From Anadara kagoshimensis (lineage: Eukaryota; Mollusca; Bivalvia; Arcoida; Arcidae): a stretch of DNA of 64,000 nucleotides. This document shows positions 34,001 to 49,952 of this stretch, piece after piece; position 1 is the stretch's first letter, and each line of letters begins with the position of its first letter. Under the pieces are notes generated by a model. The model was not told where the DNA came from and ran no database searches. It saw only the letters and a program-made list of their open reading frames with translations. The stretch spans positions 27,163,083 to 27,227,082 of the forward strand of contig CM037874.1 of assembly GCA_021292105.1 (NCBI GenBank). Direction: 5' to 3'. A program made the position numbers and the translations under genes.

Positions 34001-37000
34001 CATTCCAGAGCACTCTGCCTCACTTTCCTGGTTGAAATTCATGTTGTTTACCTAATTTGTCAGTTTCAAAGGTTTACTTTGCTTTGGGATTTTGATTTAG
34101 ATGTATTTTATCATGACAATAATAATACCATGGAGATACTCGTATGAGATTACCAAAAAGGTAGGATTAGTAGCAAAAATGTATGAATTTTTATCCTTTA
34201 TTCTAACACGACCTGCGTTTTCCTTCATATGAAACATGAAGAAGCCAGCCGTTGTACCCATCGCTGTTCCGTTTATTATTTATGACGTACTCCCTTGCCT
34301 ATCTTATGACGTCAAGATATGTGTCGCAAACAATGGTTGTGACGTAATTTTCATTCATAAAATCATTTATTTCAATGGAGGTAATCTCATCAGCCACATT
34401 GTTTCAATGGACTTTTTTGCAAAAAGATAGTAAAATGTTCTTCCGAAGAAGAGTTCGCAATGTTTATTTCATTCCTTTTTATCTAAGTCATGTTAGAATT
34501 GAAATGAAAAGCCACCGAGTGATATATTCTTCCGCATTTGAACTCCGGCCCGTGTATTATTCGACGATATATCACGGGTAATTGTTGATTATTTCTTAAA
34601 TAACGCATGCCAATTGCATTCTAGCAATATATAATTCTACAATATAGATTTAGCATTTTCTTTGTTTATATATAATAATTATTTTGAGCAAACTGAAAAC
34701 GATGACAACGATATCGCTAAAACTCCATATGTGAATGCTGATAATGAAGCATGTGTTAACTTAAAGTGATGCGATAACTAGCCTGCACATTTTGACCATC
34801 AAAATACTTGATACAGAAGCCGCCAATATCCATTTCGGTGGTATTTGTTTAGCAGAGCTAAAAACGAAACACTTAATATTTTGATTTCGACCATTTTCGT
34901 CCGAGCACTACAGACGACAATTTTATTCTGAAACGACCGTCTAGTGCTGTAAAATTAAAACAGTATTGTAAACAAAATTCTAACTGGTATGAAGCTAGCC
35001 CGCCATTCAATTCGATTATCTTTCAGAATTCAAACATTGCAAAATTAATTCAGGTTTAGTAATAAATATAAGTACCTGTATGTCCGTTATTAGTTAGGCT
35101 CATATTGACGTTAAACACGTTGTCAAAGTCGTGTAGCTTTATGTTCTGTAGCTTAGAGTCGTACTTGACCTGGTTAGTTCTAATACTGATCGGGGACTGG
35201 TGGGTTCCGGCACATTTTGGAAAGTCTAAATACCAACGATCAGGACCATGTTCTCCTTCGTAGTCCCATTCATTTCCTGAAAATAAAAAAAATGCCATTT
35301 AGAATTGACGTTAGTTTTTAATTGTTCATCGCGGTTTGTGGTTGATTTGCCCTGTTGATCCTTTAACATGTAAAATTCATATATACCTTAATGAACGATT
35401 TAAAACATGTTTACAATCATGCAAGTTTTATTTTTGCGAATGGTTGATGTTTGAAAATACAAGATTAAAAGAATACATCGAATTAGTTATATAAATTTGG
35501 ACTATTTGATGAATGTCATCCAAGAAACACCTGGCGGAGAAACCTGCAATCAGAAATGGACAGAGAGGGATACAAATGGCAAGATCTGGTCAGATTAGCA
35601 CAGAATAGAACCAGATGGAGGAGTGTTGTCAGTGGCCAATGCACCTCCCTGGTACCACATGCATAAGTAAGTAAGTATTCGCCATTGCGGAACTATTATA
35701 AAAGTTAATAGAAAAACCGTTAGAAAAATAAGGGAGTAATAATAGTTGAATAAGTAATAGTTACTTATTCAATGTTGAACGCTGCAAAGTTGAATAAGTA
35801 ACGTACTTCGGGTATCTGTGATAATACGAGCAATGACTGATTAAATATTCTTGATCAGTACAAACCGTTTTAGTCTTATTTTTTAAAAGTTTTTTCCCTA
35901 CTTTTCTGTTTAAACAATGATGTTTAAACAAGTTTGATCTTTCATAGCGCAATATATCTCGAATACACATTACCATTCTTTTCAAGCTTATATATATAAT
36001 GTGTATTCGAAATCATATTGCGCTTTGAAAACTCATGTTGTCTGTATATTGGCTGACAGACGGCATGCAGACGTTAAACTCGGACAATCACCATGCTGTC
36101 GGTTTTTTTTGTTTTTTGTTTTTTTTTAATCTATGAAATCCCCTACAATACTAGAAGAATGTTCATAATAGTTTCACGGTGAGCATGTTGCAGTACGCGA
36201 TAAATAATTTCAGTTTAGTTTAATTCAGGACATTACTCGCTGCATGATCTTTGCAATGAGGATGAAACTGTTATCTCTACAAATTTCCAATATCTATTAT
36301 CAAAATCAGTGGAAATTTCATTTAGAAAATTCAAAACATTACAATATGATTGTAGATTGTTTAAGTGCCATATTATAATTTGTTTTAATTTTCAGAATGA
36401 AATATTCAAAAATTTACAAACTGACAACTCACGTATAATTTTTAATTTTGTAATTAAATTGGTTCGATGTTTTAAGCAGTGCCTACGTGACAGTTCCAAC
36501 GTTCTACATAATGATGTCATCTCTGAGACAATTAAGATGGTGATTATATGCCTGCAGCCATGACCATATGTGACCATCAAGGGTCATTATTAGGGTCATT
36601 TTTAAAAATGTCCTCGTTAACGGACAACTCTTCACGCCCCTGAACGCCAACTCAAGTGCGACTAGACACGCGATTCTCTTTTTTGTTAGTAATTTTATTT
36701 CTACGGTATTGTTTTATCTAATTATTATCTTATTTCAATATTATTTATTTATTGCAAAATGTTGCCGTAGTTGGAGAAAACTTGTTTTTGTTTTTTATGC
36801 GTTAGTCTTATATTAGAAGGTTTATTGATAATGAAGACAAAAATACTTCAAAAATAAAAATAATTTGTTTTTATGGTTTTCAGGACAATGGGAATTCATT
36901 CTAACTTCTTTTTATAAATGATTGTAAGGATACATTTAAAAAAAATTGTAACGCCGATTTCTGTAGACATCCCGCCATCGTGGTTTCTCGATACCATGAC

Positions 37001-40000
37001 TAACGCCAATGATAGAACTGGAAAATTACCATATTCGCAAATTACTTGTTGGAAGTTCATAATTTAAATGGAGTCATCATAATTATTAAATGCATTGCCA
37101 ATTCCCTACTAGTGATATTCATTTTATGAATAATTTTCCAATGCCTACGTTTGAATAATACTGATGGTACCAGGGAAAGACGAATCTGCTAGCATATTTG
37201 TCCTTTTAATTAATATCAAAATATCAAATGGATGGTAAAGGAAACCGGAGTATTGTCTGGAAGAAAAGCACCGTTTGGGAAGCGAACAAACTTTTTTACA
37301 AGTGGGACCTTAGTGGTGAGAGGCAATGTGATCCGTATGCGCAAGCTTTAAGCTAAAATATCAAACGCGTTCACCCCTGTGATCCCGGGGTATGACATAA
37401 GTTTTTTTCCGTATTTTAACATTATCAATTGAAATTCGTTCACATGCACGCGTGTATGTTGTTCTTTAAAGTTATTTAACACTAAGCTGATTTACCTTTA
37501 GTCATCATTAGTCAGACACCCAAAGGGAACATGTAGTCATGCTTCTTTATGAATTATTTATCAGAATATTTTAATTATAGAACATGCATGACTTTTTATA
37601 AGGATTGTGTGAAATAATTCTAAAAATGTAAATAAAAGATGTAACCTCGTCAACTCCATCAGTGACATATGCCATACTGTACATCGAATAACAAGTTCGT
37701 GTTCTTTTTATTTTCGCAGAAATGCGCGAGATAAACAACATGCGAAAATAAAACGTTTGCGAATATTTTATATTGAGATAATAGTCGGCAAGTTATATCA
37801 CAATAACATATTCCCGAAAATAATTTAAAATGTTCGGATGTTGTTACTCTCGCGCATTTGATATTCGGCGCGAAAATAAAAGTACACGAATAGCTCGAAA
37901 AGACAATCCTTGCGAAAATAACCTGGCGCGAAAATTCCACGATTTACAGTAATGCATTTTATTATATAATTAATAAATTCCATCTTTATGATTGGCTAAA
38001 ACGGTAACACGTGACCATTGGATCTCACATCATATACCACGGATTTTCCGGTGAATATCAAATTCGGTGTACGTCATCGATTTTTGTCGACTTTCTCCGT
38101 AAAATGATTAGAACGTCATCAATTAAGTGTACGCAAGTGATTGTGTCTTGTTATTTTTTTTTTCATAGAACGTTGACGTTATGGCATTATCAATTTACAA
38201 TGTAGTGTGAAATTTATTGTGTCTCATCCGGAATGTCATTTATTTTTTCATAGAATCAGACTTAAAAAGTCAGATTGAGCTAACTTATGCGGGATAATTT
38301 TAGTGTGCTCAACCAGGGTTGACAGGGAAATCTAACATCGGTAAAATAGTTAGATTGCCTGGTCAAGGTTTGAGAAAACATTGTCAACCGGAGTGCCACA
38401 GTGGCTAAATTATATAATAAAACAGTTATGGACTTTTTAGTGGTTGTATATGGTGTAATATTCACCGGAAAAATAAATATTGACCTCGGCTGTCGCCTCG
38501 ATCAATGTTTATTTTTCCGGTGAATATCACACCATATACAACCACTAAAAAGTCCATAATTATATAGTATTTGTAAATATGAAAACTAATAACTTGTCTT
38601 ACCCAAGCTTGCATTCGAAAGGTTTACCAGAAATGCGGAAAGGAATGCCAAAGCACCAAATCTGTCCGGGGTGATCATTTCCAGCCAGACACTAAGATTA
38701 ATGTTTGAAAAATAATTATTTTTCTTTATTCGATACAGTTTATATACCATAATTTTACATAAACTCAAGTTTTAAGAATATTGTAAACATGATATTATTA
38801 AATGTGACAAAATTTATTTATACGTCGATTTCATTAAAGTTATATTTTTATTGACCATACTTTTGATCTTTGTATCAGTGCATGGTTTTATCTAATAAAA
38901 ACGAATTGTGACTTTATAGAAGAAAGGAGTTCTATCGATGGTCCTTTAATAATATTTCTTATATTTCGTGGTATGTATGAAACTTGATAAAATGACCAAT
39001 CACGTGGGCTGACCTCATATTAAGAGTTTATTAGGCGTTTTATCTATTTTTATTTCGTTTTCATATTATATTTAATATTCATTTTTGTTTATATTAAAAA
39101 TATGAATTTTGACTACATAGTGACATTACATCAATAACTTGAATAGGTTAACATTGATATGAACCCTTTTATTTTTTGTCATAGATGCTTTTTTTCTGAA
39201 ATTCAATTGAATTATTTAATTAAAGAAAGCGTACAGTTCTTGGTTACTCAAGACAAAATAAATTATATGGTGGCATAATAATACAAGTGTATGACAACAA
39301 GTGTATCATTATAACAATGAAATGAATATCCAAAACTTTAAAATTTCTCATATTACAATTTGTTAATATTATTCAAGCACCACCATGCGCTAAACCGCTT
39401 TCCAAATTATTTTCAGCTGTAAACACTTCAAAATTATCTTCAAAAGGTTAAAGATATTAATGTAGAAAGAGTGCACAGTGTTACCGATACAACAAACGTA
39501 TGGTCGATCGTATGAAGCAGAGATGGGTGAAACATGAGATGTAATATTCTTTTAGAATCAAGGAAAATCATCAGTAAACGCTAGACGCATTCTTCGAAAA
39601 ATAGCACAGTTCGACTAGTTTTTTTTAACATAGTCCAAAAATTTCAATACAATATCCATAAAACAAAACAAAAGTGTACGACAGTGACATTTGGCGTTCA
39701 CTTTTACATTGAGATATGACAAAAACAAAATGTATTTCTTTCTATAATCCATAAAATGTAAAGCAATAGTGTTTTACATAAGTCATGTGCGGTTTTTGAA
39801 TTTCTATTAAATAATGCATTCAAAAACAGCACATGACACATGTGGTGAGATGGCCAGTCCGGAGATGACGAAGTAAATCGTTCTGGAAGAAAACTACTGA
39901 CCACCAACAAGCCCAAACTGACCACAAACTATCCATATTAGAATTCTACTAAATGGATTTGAAAAATAAAATTATTTTAAGTAAATTTAGGACAAGCAAC

Positions 40001-41643
40001 CATAGATTACCAATTGAAACTGGACGTTGGCAAAATATAGATAGGAATGAAAGACTTTGTAGTTTATGTCGGGATGAAATTGGGGATGAATATCATTATT
40101 TATTGAAATGTACTTCTTTAACTAGTGATCAAAACAAATATATTCCCTTTGTATTCTCTAAAAATCCAAATATTGTGAAATTGTATGGCTTATTTTCTTA
40201 AAAAAAGATGTCTGTTTCAAACAATTTATGTAAATTTATTAGTATTATCAATGAGAGAGTCAGTCCTCCTGGTTAAATTATACGTTTGATTATGTATAAC
40301 TCACGTATGCTTATGCAATTAAGTATATTATAATGTAGTATATGTTCTCTATATTGTAAATGTACAATTTATGAGAAATAAAGAACTTGAACTTGATTTC
40401 GGACTCTTGGTGGCAAAGGGAGCGACCGATAATTATATATCGATATTGCTAAAAAAAAATACGCACCTAGATGTCCAACACCGCCGTACACAGAATTTGG
40501 TAATAGAACTTGATATATAACAAAAAGTAACATACTTTATCCTCCCTCCCGAATTTATAAAACACGCAGCACGAAATAAACAAAAAGAAATAAATTCAAA
40601 TATTCAATTCGTTTTATATCTTAAACACACGTTATCTTCTGAATATCTCGAATCTGATGCTTAAGGTGTAAATTGTAACAATAACCCGATGGCGTGAATT
40701 TACCTGTGTTTTTATCTAATTATGTTTCAATTTTTATGTAACAACGCATAGATTTGTTCTACCCCATAAATGGTTTACATCAAGTACAGAAGAAAACCAT
40801 TTTGATTTTCATCACAATAATCCATAAATGTATAAGATCTTAAATGATTATAATTAGTAATAGTAAAAGTCAAGACGTTGCCATTGCAGTGCTTTTGTTC
40901 ACCGTCGCTGAGTTTAGGGCTATCATTGCATTGTTGCTATGAACCCTTTGAGTATGAACAACTTAATCCGTCCTTTGTGGTCGATCCAATCGCTAATCCA
41001 ATATGCCATATACCATTTTGAATTTTTTTTTTTAAAATACATTCAAAAATGACATATACCATTGTTGAATGTATTTTATTATTAAATACAAACATGGTAT
41101 ATGGCAAATAAATTAATTTAAAAAAAAACATAAAAGGAGAAAACGAAGAAAAGAAAAAAACGCGGTTTTGAAACAGATTATCTTTAAAATAAAAGAATTC
41201 TATATTTATGTCTTTTGAATTGAAAAAATCTGAAACAAATTTTAAATCGCTACAAAGGTTTCTCTTAACATGACCAGCGCCAAATTTACATTTGTTGATG
41301 CTGTTTTATACTGACTGTTGAAAATATAATAATTGCTGCCCAACTTTAGCTCTCATTAAACGAAAACATAACTACTTGGTCTGGACGGTTTACAGATTTC
41401 TATAAAATCAATCGAAAGCTGATCTTACTCTTACACCGAATAATTAAAGAACCCGATATGAAAATAATTTTTATTTAGTTACTAGCGATTAAAAGTTAAA
41501 ACGGTTTGAACACGAATTAATTTCAAAAAGGCAAAAAATGTTATGCGAAAAATGACAATTCCCCAATTTAAAATATGCGATTTCAATCTGTTTAAAACAT
41601 TAAGCTATTTAAATATGTCTTAAAATATTTGTAAATGCAAAAT

Positions 41644-41688
<45 letters not shown>

Positions 41689-44600
41689 AAAAAAATTAAA
41701 GTAATAGTTTTAATTTTAATAATTATTAATGAATTAAGATTTAAATAGAAATACATTCAATTTGAGGCATATTATACATGGACTAAAAACAGCAGACCCC
41801 AGTTTCAGAGTCATTCCTTAACTAAGACTTTTCTTTTATAATGTATTGCCAATAGACGCATTTAAGTTTTAATTGAAAAAGTACATTTTGAAATACAGTA
41901 AAAATTAACAAAACTTACTTTAAATCGGATTTAAAGTAAGTTTTGTTAATTTTTTCTGTATTTCAAAATGTACTTCAATTAAAAACTTAAATGCGTCTAT
42001 CAAAATCTAACAAAACCATTTTAACTGAAAATCAAATTTAGGATCATGAGGAGTAATTTGGTTTTTACATCTAGAACATTTCTGAAACTGTGACAACATA
42101 TACAATGACTTACCGTGATTTTCAGGCTTTTTAGTGATGGTGCCAGCAAAGGTCAAACCTACCACCTCTAACACAATTATAATACTTATAATCATGCTGT
42201 AACCACCCGACAACAGGAAAGGACAGACCAACGACCGGAGAAACAAAAAGTGAAAATAAAACCTAAGTGACAAACATTATATACCATGGCCGGCTTTATC
42301 AACCTGACGCATCTACCCCGTATCGGTCACGTGGATCGAAAATGATCACCGGAATTTTAGGACCATTTTATAAATATTATTTTACATGGTTATTTTAAGA
42401 AATTTATTCCTATTTTTAGAAAAAAGTTAATCTTAAAAGCCGCCCAGACAAAATTTTACTATTCCTGTTTAGGTTTTGTTGCTATTTCTGGGAACTATTT
42501 AATTTTTATGTCTACATGTCCAATAGTTCATTGGGTGAAAAAATCCATAAGTTACAGTTCAATGTTTCTTAATATTTTTGATAAAGCTAGATGCTTCAGA
42601 TATTTGAGTTAGTCGGTGTGTTATTATTTTGTGTGGTTTTTTTAGATTCATATTCAAATTCATGCAACATTTGTGATTTTTTTTCACAGAAAGGTTCGAA
42701 ATGGCTTTGATTCCGTAAATTTTAGACGTTCTATGTCAAAATTTAAAAACAAAATATACTCAAACATTTTAACAAATGCCAAACAGCTCTCCTCACATTA
42801 ACTTAAGTAAAATCATTTAGTTCGTGTAACTAAGCTATAGGTCCGCTGCAAAATATGGTTTAAACTGAACCAGTGAAACACGTAAACATCTTCCAAACGC
42901 TTGCATGTTACTGTCTTTTGAACGATGGCTTTTATTTACTAGTAAAAAAACAAAATTCGGGGTCTCAGAAATTTTTCAATGTAATAGAATTACAAAGAAG
43001 ATGAATCAGTTCCATTGTACCTGGTAATGTTCAGATCAACCCAACATTTCCAATGAGCCTAGAATACAACAGAGTCCCAACGCTAGTTTGCCTTATACTA
43101 AAAGTATCGAATTATAGAGGAACTGTCATACTAAAAAAATTTGAACTTTCTAAATAATAAAAAAAAATAATATGATAGAACTCTCATTCCCCTATTCGTC
43201 ACTTTTAATTTCATGTGATATTTCCTTCAGTTATATAGCAAGCGCATGTTTTCTTCAGTAACGTATTATTATCATTATGAATATTCACATCGCAGTGATA
43301 TTATCTGGCATACACAAGATGCTGTGGGCTAAAACAACGAACTGGGGAGACCTTTTCCTCATCATTGTCACATGATTTGATGAATATATTATTTGAGAAA
43401 ATACCTTGACACTTAAAATACTTTCAAGCATTGTTCAATTTCTTTATCCACTTCAATGGTCAGTTTGATAGGGTCATCATCATTATTATCACATGAATTT
43501 GTGAATACATTATTTGAGAAAAAACCTTGACACTTAAAAAGACTTTCAAGCATTGGTCAATTTCTTTATCCACTTCAATGGGCAGTTTGATAGGGTTATC
43601 ATCATTATTATCACATGAATTTGTGAATACATTATTTCAGAAAAACCTTGACACTGAAGGGACTTTCAAGCATTGGTCAATTTCTTTATCTATATAAACA
43701 CTTCAATATTCAGTTTGATGGGGTCACCATCCACACCTGCTTCATTTAATAGTACTGGTAAACCATAAAATGACCGCTGGCCAAAGTTTTCTTTATCACC
43801 ACATTCTTGGTCCATGATACATAATAGGTATCTATGTTATAAATAGAGCGGTATAGAACGTGTTCTGACACGCTGTAGTTACAAAACGGTGGATCCGGGA
43901 AATAATGACATTTATCATTCCAATAGTCCGGGAAAGATTGCTATCGGTTTTTATTTCTAATGTTCTTAATATAGAAATGAAGCCGTTTGTTAAATCAGCT
44001 CAAAAACAATTTCAACCATAAACAATTTTGCTGCTGAAAATATTCTCTTCAATACCCCTCGATTCTAGACTAACAACAATCTTTCAATGTTCCGGTACAA
44101 ATGCTCTTTGTACAATGTCTGTGTCTCATATTGTTTGCACAATGCCACAATGCTCGAACCGTTCACATCATGCGTGTGGCCCATACTGTTTTCACGGTTT
44201 GTGGCTCACATTCTTTACACCATGCTTGTGGTTCATACCTGTGACCCATACTGTTTGCACTATGTTTGTGTCCAACACTTTTTACACCATGCTTGTGGTT
44301 CATACCGTTCACACAATGATTGTGGTCCACGCTGTTTTCACCATTCTTGTGAGCTATGTTGTTAATTTGCCCCATGCTTATGGATCATACTGTTTGCACC
44401 ATGCTTGTGGCTCGTACTGCTTGCACCATGCTTGTGTACCTCATACCCTATACACTATGCTTGTGACTCATATTGTTCACAACAGGTAAGCAGCCGATGC
44501 TGTTTGTATATAATGTTTGTGGTCCACACTGTTTGCACCATGCTGGTGGCTCATACTGTTTGCACCGTGTTTATGGCCCATACCCTTTACAATATGCTTG

Positions 44601-47600
44601 TGGTCCATATTGTTGACACCATGTTTGTGCCTCAAACTGTTTGCACACTCTTGTTTCCATGATGTTTTACCATGTTTGTGGCTCATATTAGTTGCGCCAT
44701 GATGGTGCCCTGTACTGTTTGTACAATATTTAACAACGCGAAGATGCATGTATACTTGTAAAGGAAACCGTGCTGTTTTAAAATAAACCAAAATGCCACA
44801 TGTCGTTTTCCACACACTAAGTAAAGTTTTGCAAAATGTTCAACAACCTGGGCCTTTTTACCACAATTTAAAATGATAGCAATTTATGTAAACGTGTTGT
44901 TTGATTAAAATTAGCCCTAACACCGTATTTTAATATAAAAATGACAGTTTTACTGGTCAACACACTTTTTTTCTAGCGATATTCTTCAAATTTTACGATG
45001 GAATTCATTGTTTTTTCAACATGGCATACTTTCAAGTGGCACTAAAAATGATATTTTTTTATTACCAGCTCGAATATTCAGTAATTTATTCATTGATGCT
45101 TTCTTTTTTTTCATTTTTGGGTATTTGATGTAATTATCTGGTGAATCTGATTATTTTTCCTTATTTTTTTAAAAAACTTTTTAAATTTTTATTCTTATTA
45201 CTTTTTTGTCTCTTTTCTGTTGAACTAGCAGTAACTATGTTGTTTTTATCCCTTTAGATTTTCTTGATCAGATTATACAATTGATGAGAAATTATATACT
45301 AAAACCCGGTATACATGCGATATGTTATGAAGTGACACATGTGTATGTTGAGTTAATTTATTTGCGATTTTGTTTTTACAGCTGTTATTCTGCTTGTGCC
45401 CAATGTACTACGTGATTTTTGGAAGTCTGGCTATGGCAATTCCGGTCATAGTGTACGTGATTTTTGGAAGTCTGGCTATGGCAATTCCGGTCATAGTGTA
45501 CGTGATTTTTGGAAGTCTGGCTATGGCAAACCCGATAATAGTGTACGTGATTTTTTGGCAGTTTGACTCTGGCGGAAAGCCGACGGCATTTTACACGCGT
45601 TTACACGAAATATGGCGATTTGATACAAGATAACAGATAAAAGAATAATCGTAATTTAAAAATAAATATTATATCCCTAAGGGTTTGGGTCACTGGTACT
45701 CGACGGTGTACTTTTTCCGGGACATGTTTTATTTTATACCATGCAGTTAAATATAATGGATACAAACCATCGCAAATAAAATGATTGTACTCATTTAGCG
45801 ACATTTATGACAAAATCGTCCAGAAATAAGGCCAATTTTATTATTGCAAAGTTTATATGGCAGTGTAGTGTATTGATTGGAGAAATGTGCAACCACGTAA
45901 TTCATGATAAAATGTAAAACTTTTGGCTTATCAAGACCCTCAATTTTTTATGACTGTTATCACAATATTATGGAAAAGATATATTTGACGTGCCATAGTT
46001 CTATGTTCCTCTCATTCCCAATTTTGACTCGAATGTGGCGGGTGTAGCTAGCTATTAAACAAGGGGTAATTGACCTTTAGGATCACCCGGTCTCACTTCT
46101 CTCGTTTAACTTTATTTGCCAGTTTTAAAGTATTTACTTTGTTCTTAGATAGAAATTTGGACATGGATTGGTATGTTTGTTTTTGAGATACGACCCATAA
46201 ATGGCGCCATTTTTAAAATGTTCATGTAACATTTTCTGTACATAAAGGCTCTGTAAATTTTAAAAGTTGATTTGAATCCAAAAAGATTTAGGGAAACCTA
46301 AGTCGTTGCTAAATCTTTATTCTACCAAGCAATTCTACATAAGCTATATATAAGCTTACAAGCCGTTCGGTATTCGTATTGCAGTGCAAAGATATTCCTC
46401 TTTGGAGCATCTGTAACCACTCGGTAAATGAAATATCAAAGGAAACCGGGTATGTTCTGAAGCAATGGCTGTAGTTTGTAATCAAAAACAAACATACTTA
46501 ACCATGTCCGACTCACAACCCAGAAGCAAAGTAAAAAAGAACTTTGAAACTGAAATGATGGAACTAAACTATCAATTATAAGTTTGGGGAAACCTTTACC
46601 AAAACTTGTTCTCCAATATGTTTAACGACGATATCGATGTCCACAAGACTTTTAAGTCTCGCAAGTGCAAAGCATAAATCGCATCACGTAGCGACAGTGT
46701 TAGTATATATTTATTATGTTCCCAAATGAAATGGGCGACACATTGGTTTTTATGCGATCTAATCCTTCGTCTTCTTTTTGTAACACTAGCTTTAATCTTA
46801 ATCCGTAAAACCCTTCCAAAATAATCGTTACATCGCGTATATTTTAATAATCAAAAACAAACATACTAATCCAACCCAGAAGCAAAGTAAAAAAAAACAA
46901 CTTTGAAACTGACAAGTTAGGTTAAACACCGGAACCTCCAGCAGGGAAGGACGGGTATTCCGGAAGGGAAAGCATATCCTGTTTAGCTAGCTACACCCTC
47001 CACGTATGTAATCAATATTGAATGACAGGAACTTGAAAGTATCAGACGTCAACTATATCCAGGGTAATCATGGACACAGAGACATCAAATTTATCAACAA
47101 TACTGTGATGACGCCCATAAAAAATCTCAAGTTCCCCGATAAGTGGTATTTTTTAAATGTATTTTATGATCAAATTCAAAAAGTGGTATGTGACAAATAG
47201 ATAGATCCTAAACTTGCTAAGTGATAGTTTACATACAAACGTTTGAAATATGGAAAAATAACTCGATTACATGGGGATTGGTATTAACTTCAAAATATTT
47301 TTATAATCTGTTTATATACGGTAGTAAAGGGTCATATATAAACCAAAACCAATAAACAGATTCTATATGTAGCTATAATTATTATAATACACTTCAAAAT
47401 AAATAATATGTTTATGTACTTCTCCGCGAAACATTTACGACTAAAAATGTATCATGAAAAGTTAAAATGGCTTAACCCTGCATTTTTATTGCTCATTATT
47501 TGGTAAAAACTGGCACATGCCGCTCTAAATCGTACCTCCCACTTTATCACTTTGCACTTTGTTCATATTGGAGACACTGTATATCTTTTATGGAGATTTT

Positions 47601-49916
47601 TATTATTGCAGTCAGTCTGTCCGCTATCTTAATGCTGATCCCATTGATGTCAATCTGGGTCTGGCCCCAGTTTCACAATCATTCCTTAACTTACATTTAG
47701 TCATGTTTTATCTATGGATGTACATTTTTTACGAAATAAAAAGCAGATGTTTTAAGCTTTAAGTGGTCTGCAAAATGACACATTAAATTCCTAAATATCT
47801 TAACAATTCACAACATTATTAAGATTTCAAATTTGTCATATTTAAGTTGAAGAAAATGTTTAGTTAAGGAATGATTGCGAATCTGGAGCCAGCTGGTTCT
47901 TTAAAGTTCCTTTGACTTAACCAGTTGGTTAGCCAAAATTTGTATTCTGTGTTATATAGGCGACATATTCAAATTGTGTACACATTTGTTGTTACTAATT
48001 AGAAGCAGTAAAAGCCAATACTGTATTTTTTACAGTGTATTAAATATTTATTGGTTAAATAATATTTGAATTTCATTTACCAACCATTTAGTTAAACTAA
48101 CGGAGCATCTTTGAACATCCATCTCCTAATGGTTAGTACATTTCAGAAATCATTTCATAAAATAAAGCAATTTCAAGTTACAAAACATGTACTTTGTAAT
48201 AGTCGAACGAGTAATGCGAGTAGGTAACTGGTTATTAAACTACAGTATAGCATATGAAGAAACAATGTAAATCGACAACTGTACATCACTCAATTTAAAT
48301 ATAATCCTAAACAAGTCAATACATTTCTGTGTAGTTGAAATGCAAAGTATATTGTTTTGTGCTAAAAAAAAGAAGTGGACTTTACAAAGACGAAACGAGA
48401 CTGAATGCATTAATTGCTACACAATCTTGCACATTATGCAATGCATGCGCAAATTGTTTGTCATAATAATAATAATTTAAAATTGTGATGAAGTATAAAA
48501 TTTCTTACAAAAAATTTGAATTTTCTACCTTTCATATCCATACTTCAAAACCATTCGAGTATTAACATTATGCAAATAGGCAAAATCAAACATACGCAAT
48601 TCATTGTAAAGGCATCTCTGAAGATCAAAAACAAATACTAGGATGTTTTTTAACTTTAAAACATTTTAAATACGTGATATCACGATTACCCGGCGTTATC
48701 TACCGTTAAAAAACTCTCTTGTTTTAATTTTGCTAACAACCATGAAATTCAGATATCATGCATTCATTTTAGCATCAGTATGCACAAATAGGATGGGCAT
48801 TTTTTAATTTCAAACATTCAAACATTCAAAATTTAAAAAAATCATGAAATTCAAATATTATGCATTCATTTTTAAAATTTGCATGCATGTATTGTCTTCA
48901 ATTGAGAGAAGAGAAGTTAAAACCAGTCATGACTTACCTGCACTCCCAAATACCAAACGAGGAAACAAATGGATACACAACACAAACTGAATAGCACTGC
49001 CTTTCTTTACCCAAATCCCCATCTTACATGTTACAAAAAATTCTAACTCCAACATAAGCGTGTATATTATTACTTATATATAAGTATATTAACTAAATTC
49101 CGAGGAATTGTTTCCATTCCGATGAAAATTGATGAACACAAAGATCATTATAGGTTAAGTAAGTTTGACGTTTTTTCATGGCATGACGATAAGTTTTTTT
49201 TTTAAATGTACCATGCCAAGTGTAAAAACTCAAGTTATATGTTCAATTTAGTGATAATAATGGGTCATAGTAGTTCGAGAAAAATACAAATATTCATGTT
49301 AATGTTCTCCAATTTCATTGTTACAAACCGTTTGTTCTTTGACCTTTACAGTACTGACCTGTCGAAAGTTTAACACTTAGCAAAAGAACTAGTGCCAGAA
49401 TCGACAATTTATCTCAATACCTCGTTCGCTTTACCTCGACAACTTTTCGGTAGCTGTTATCTATTTCTCGCCCGCTTTCCGGTCGCTAGCTATAAATATC
49501 TGTCACCCAGTAGCCGAACTTTTCGTTAGCTCAGTGTTAAACTTTCGACAGGTCTGACCTTTATGCTAAGATATGAAGAAACATCTCATAAACCCGCCTT
49601 GGATGTTCTTCGGCTGAGCGGAAAGTTTATCCATTAAACAAGAGTTATACGGGGGTTATACGGGAGTTATACGGACCTTTGGACTACATATATTAATTTT
49701 ATGATTGCTAGTTTGAATTTACTTCAATTTTAATCCTTCTACAATGATAGAAATATTTATAACTTAATAAAGATACTGGTTTTATTGACACTTCATATAA
49801 CATTTTTTTACTAGACTATTGGCATGAAAGAAGTTCTTATTTATTTTATTATTGATATAATAGAGAATTGAGTCTTATTATTATTATCATTATTATTATC
49901 ATCATCATCATTATTA

Positions 49917-49952
<36 letters not shown>

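Noticed and set aside
37659-37940. 93-codon minus-strand frame
   Set aside because: Lies within a family R MITE and has no splice or family support.
44028-44489. 153-codon plus-strand Cys/His-containing frame
   Set aside because: Shadow of the 30-bp minisatellite, which is open in several frames on both strands.
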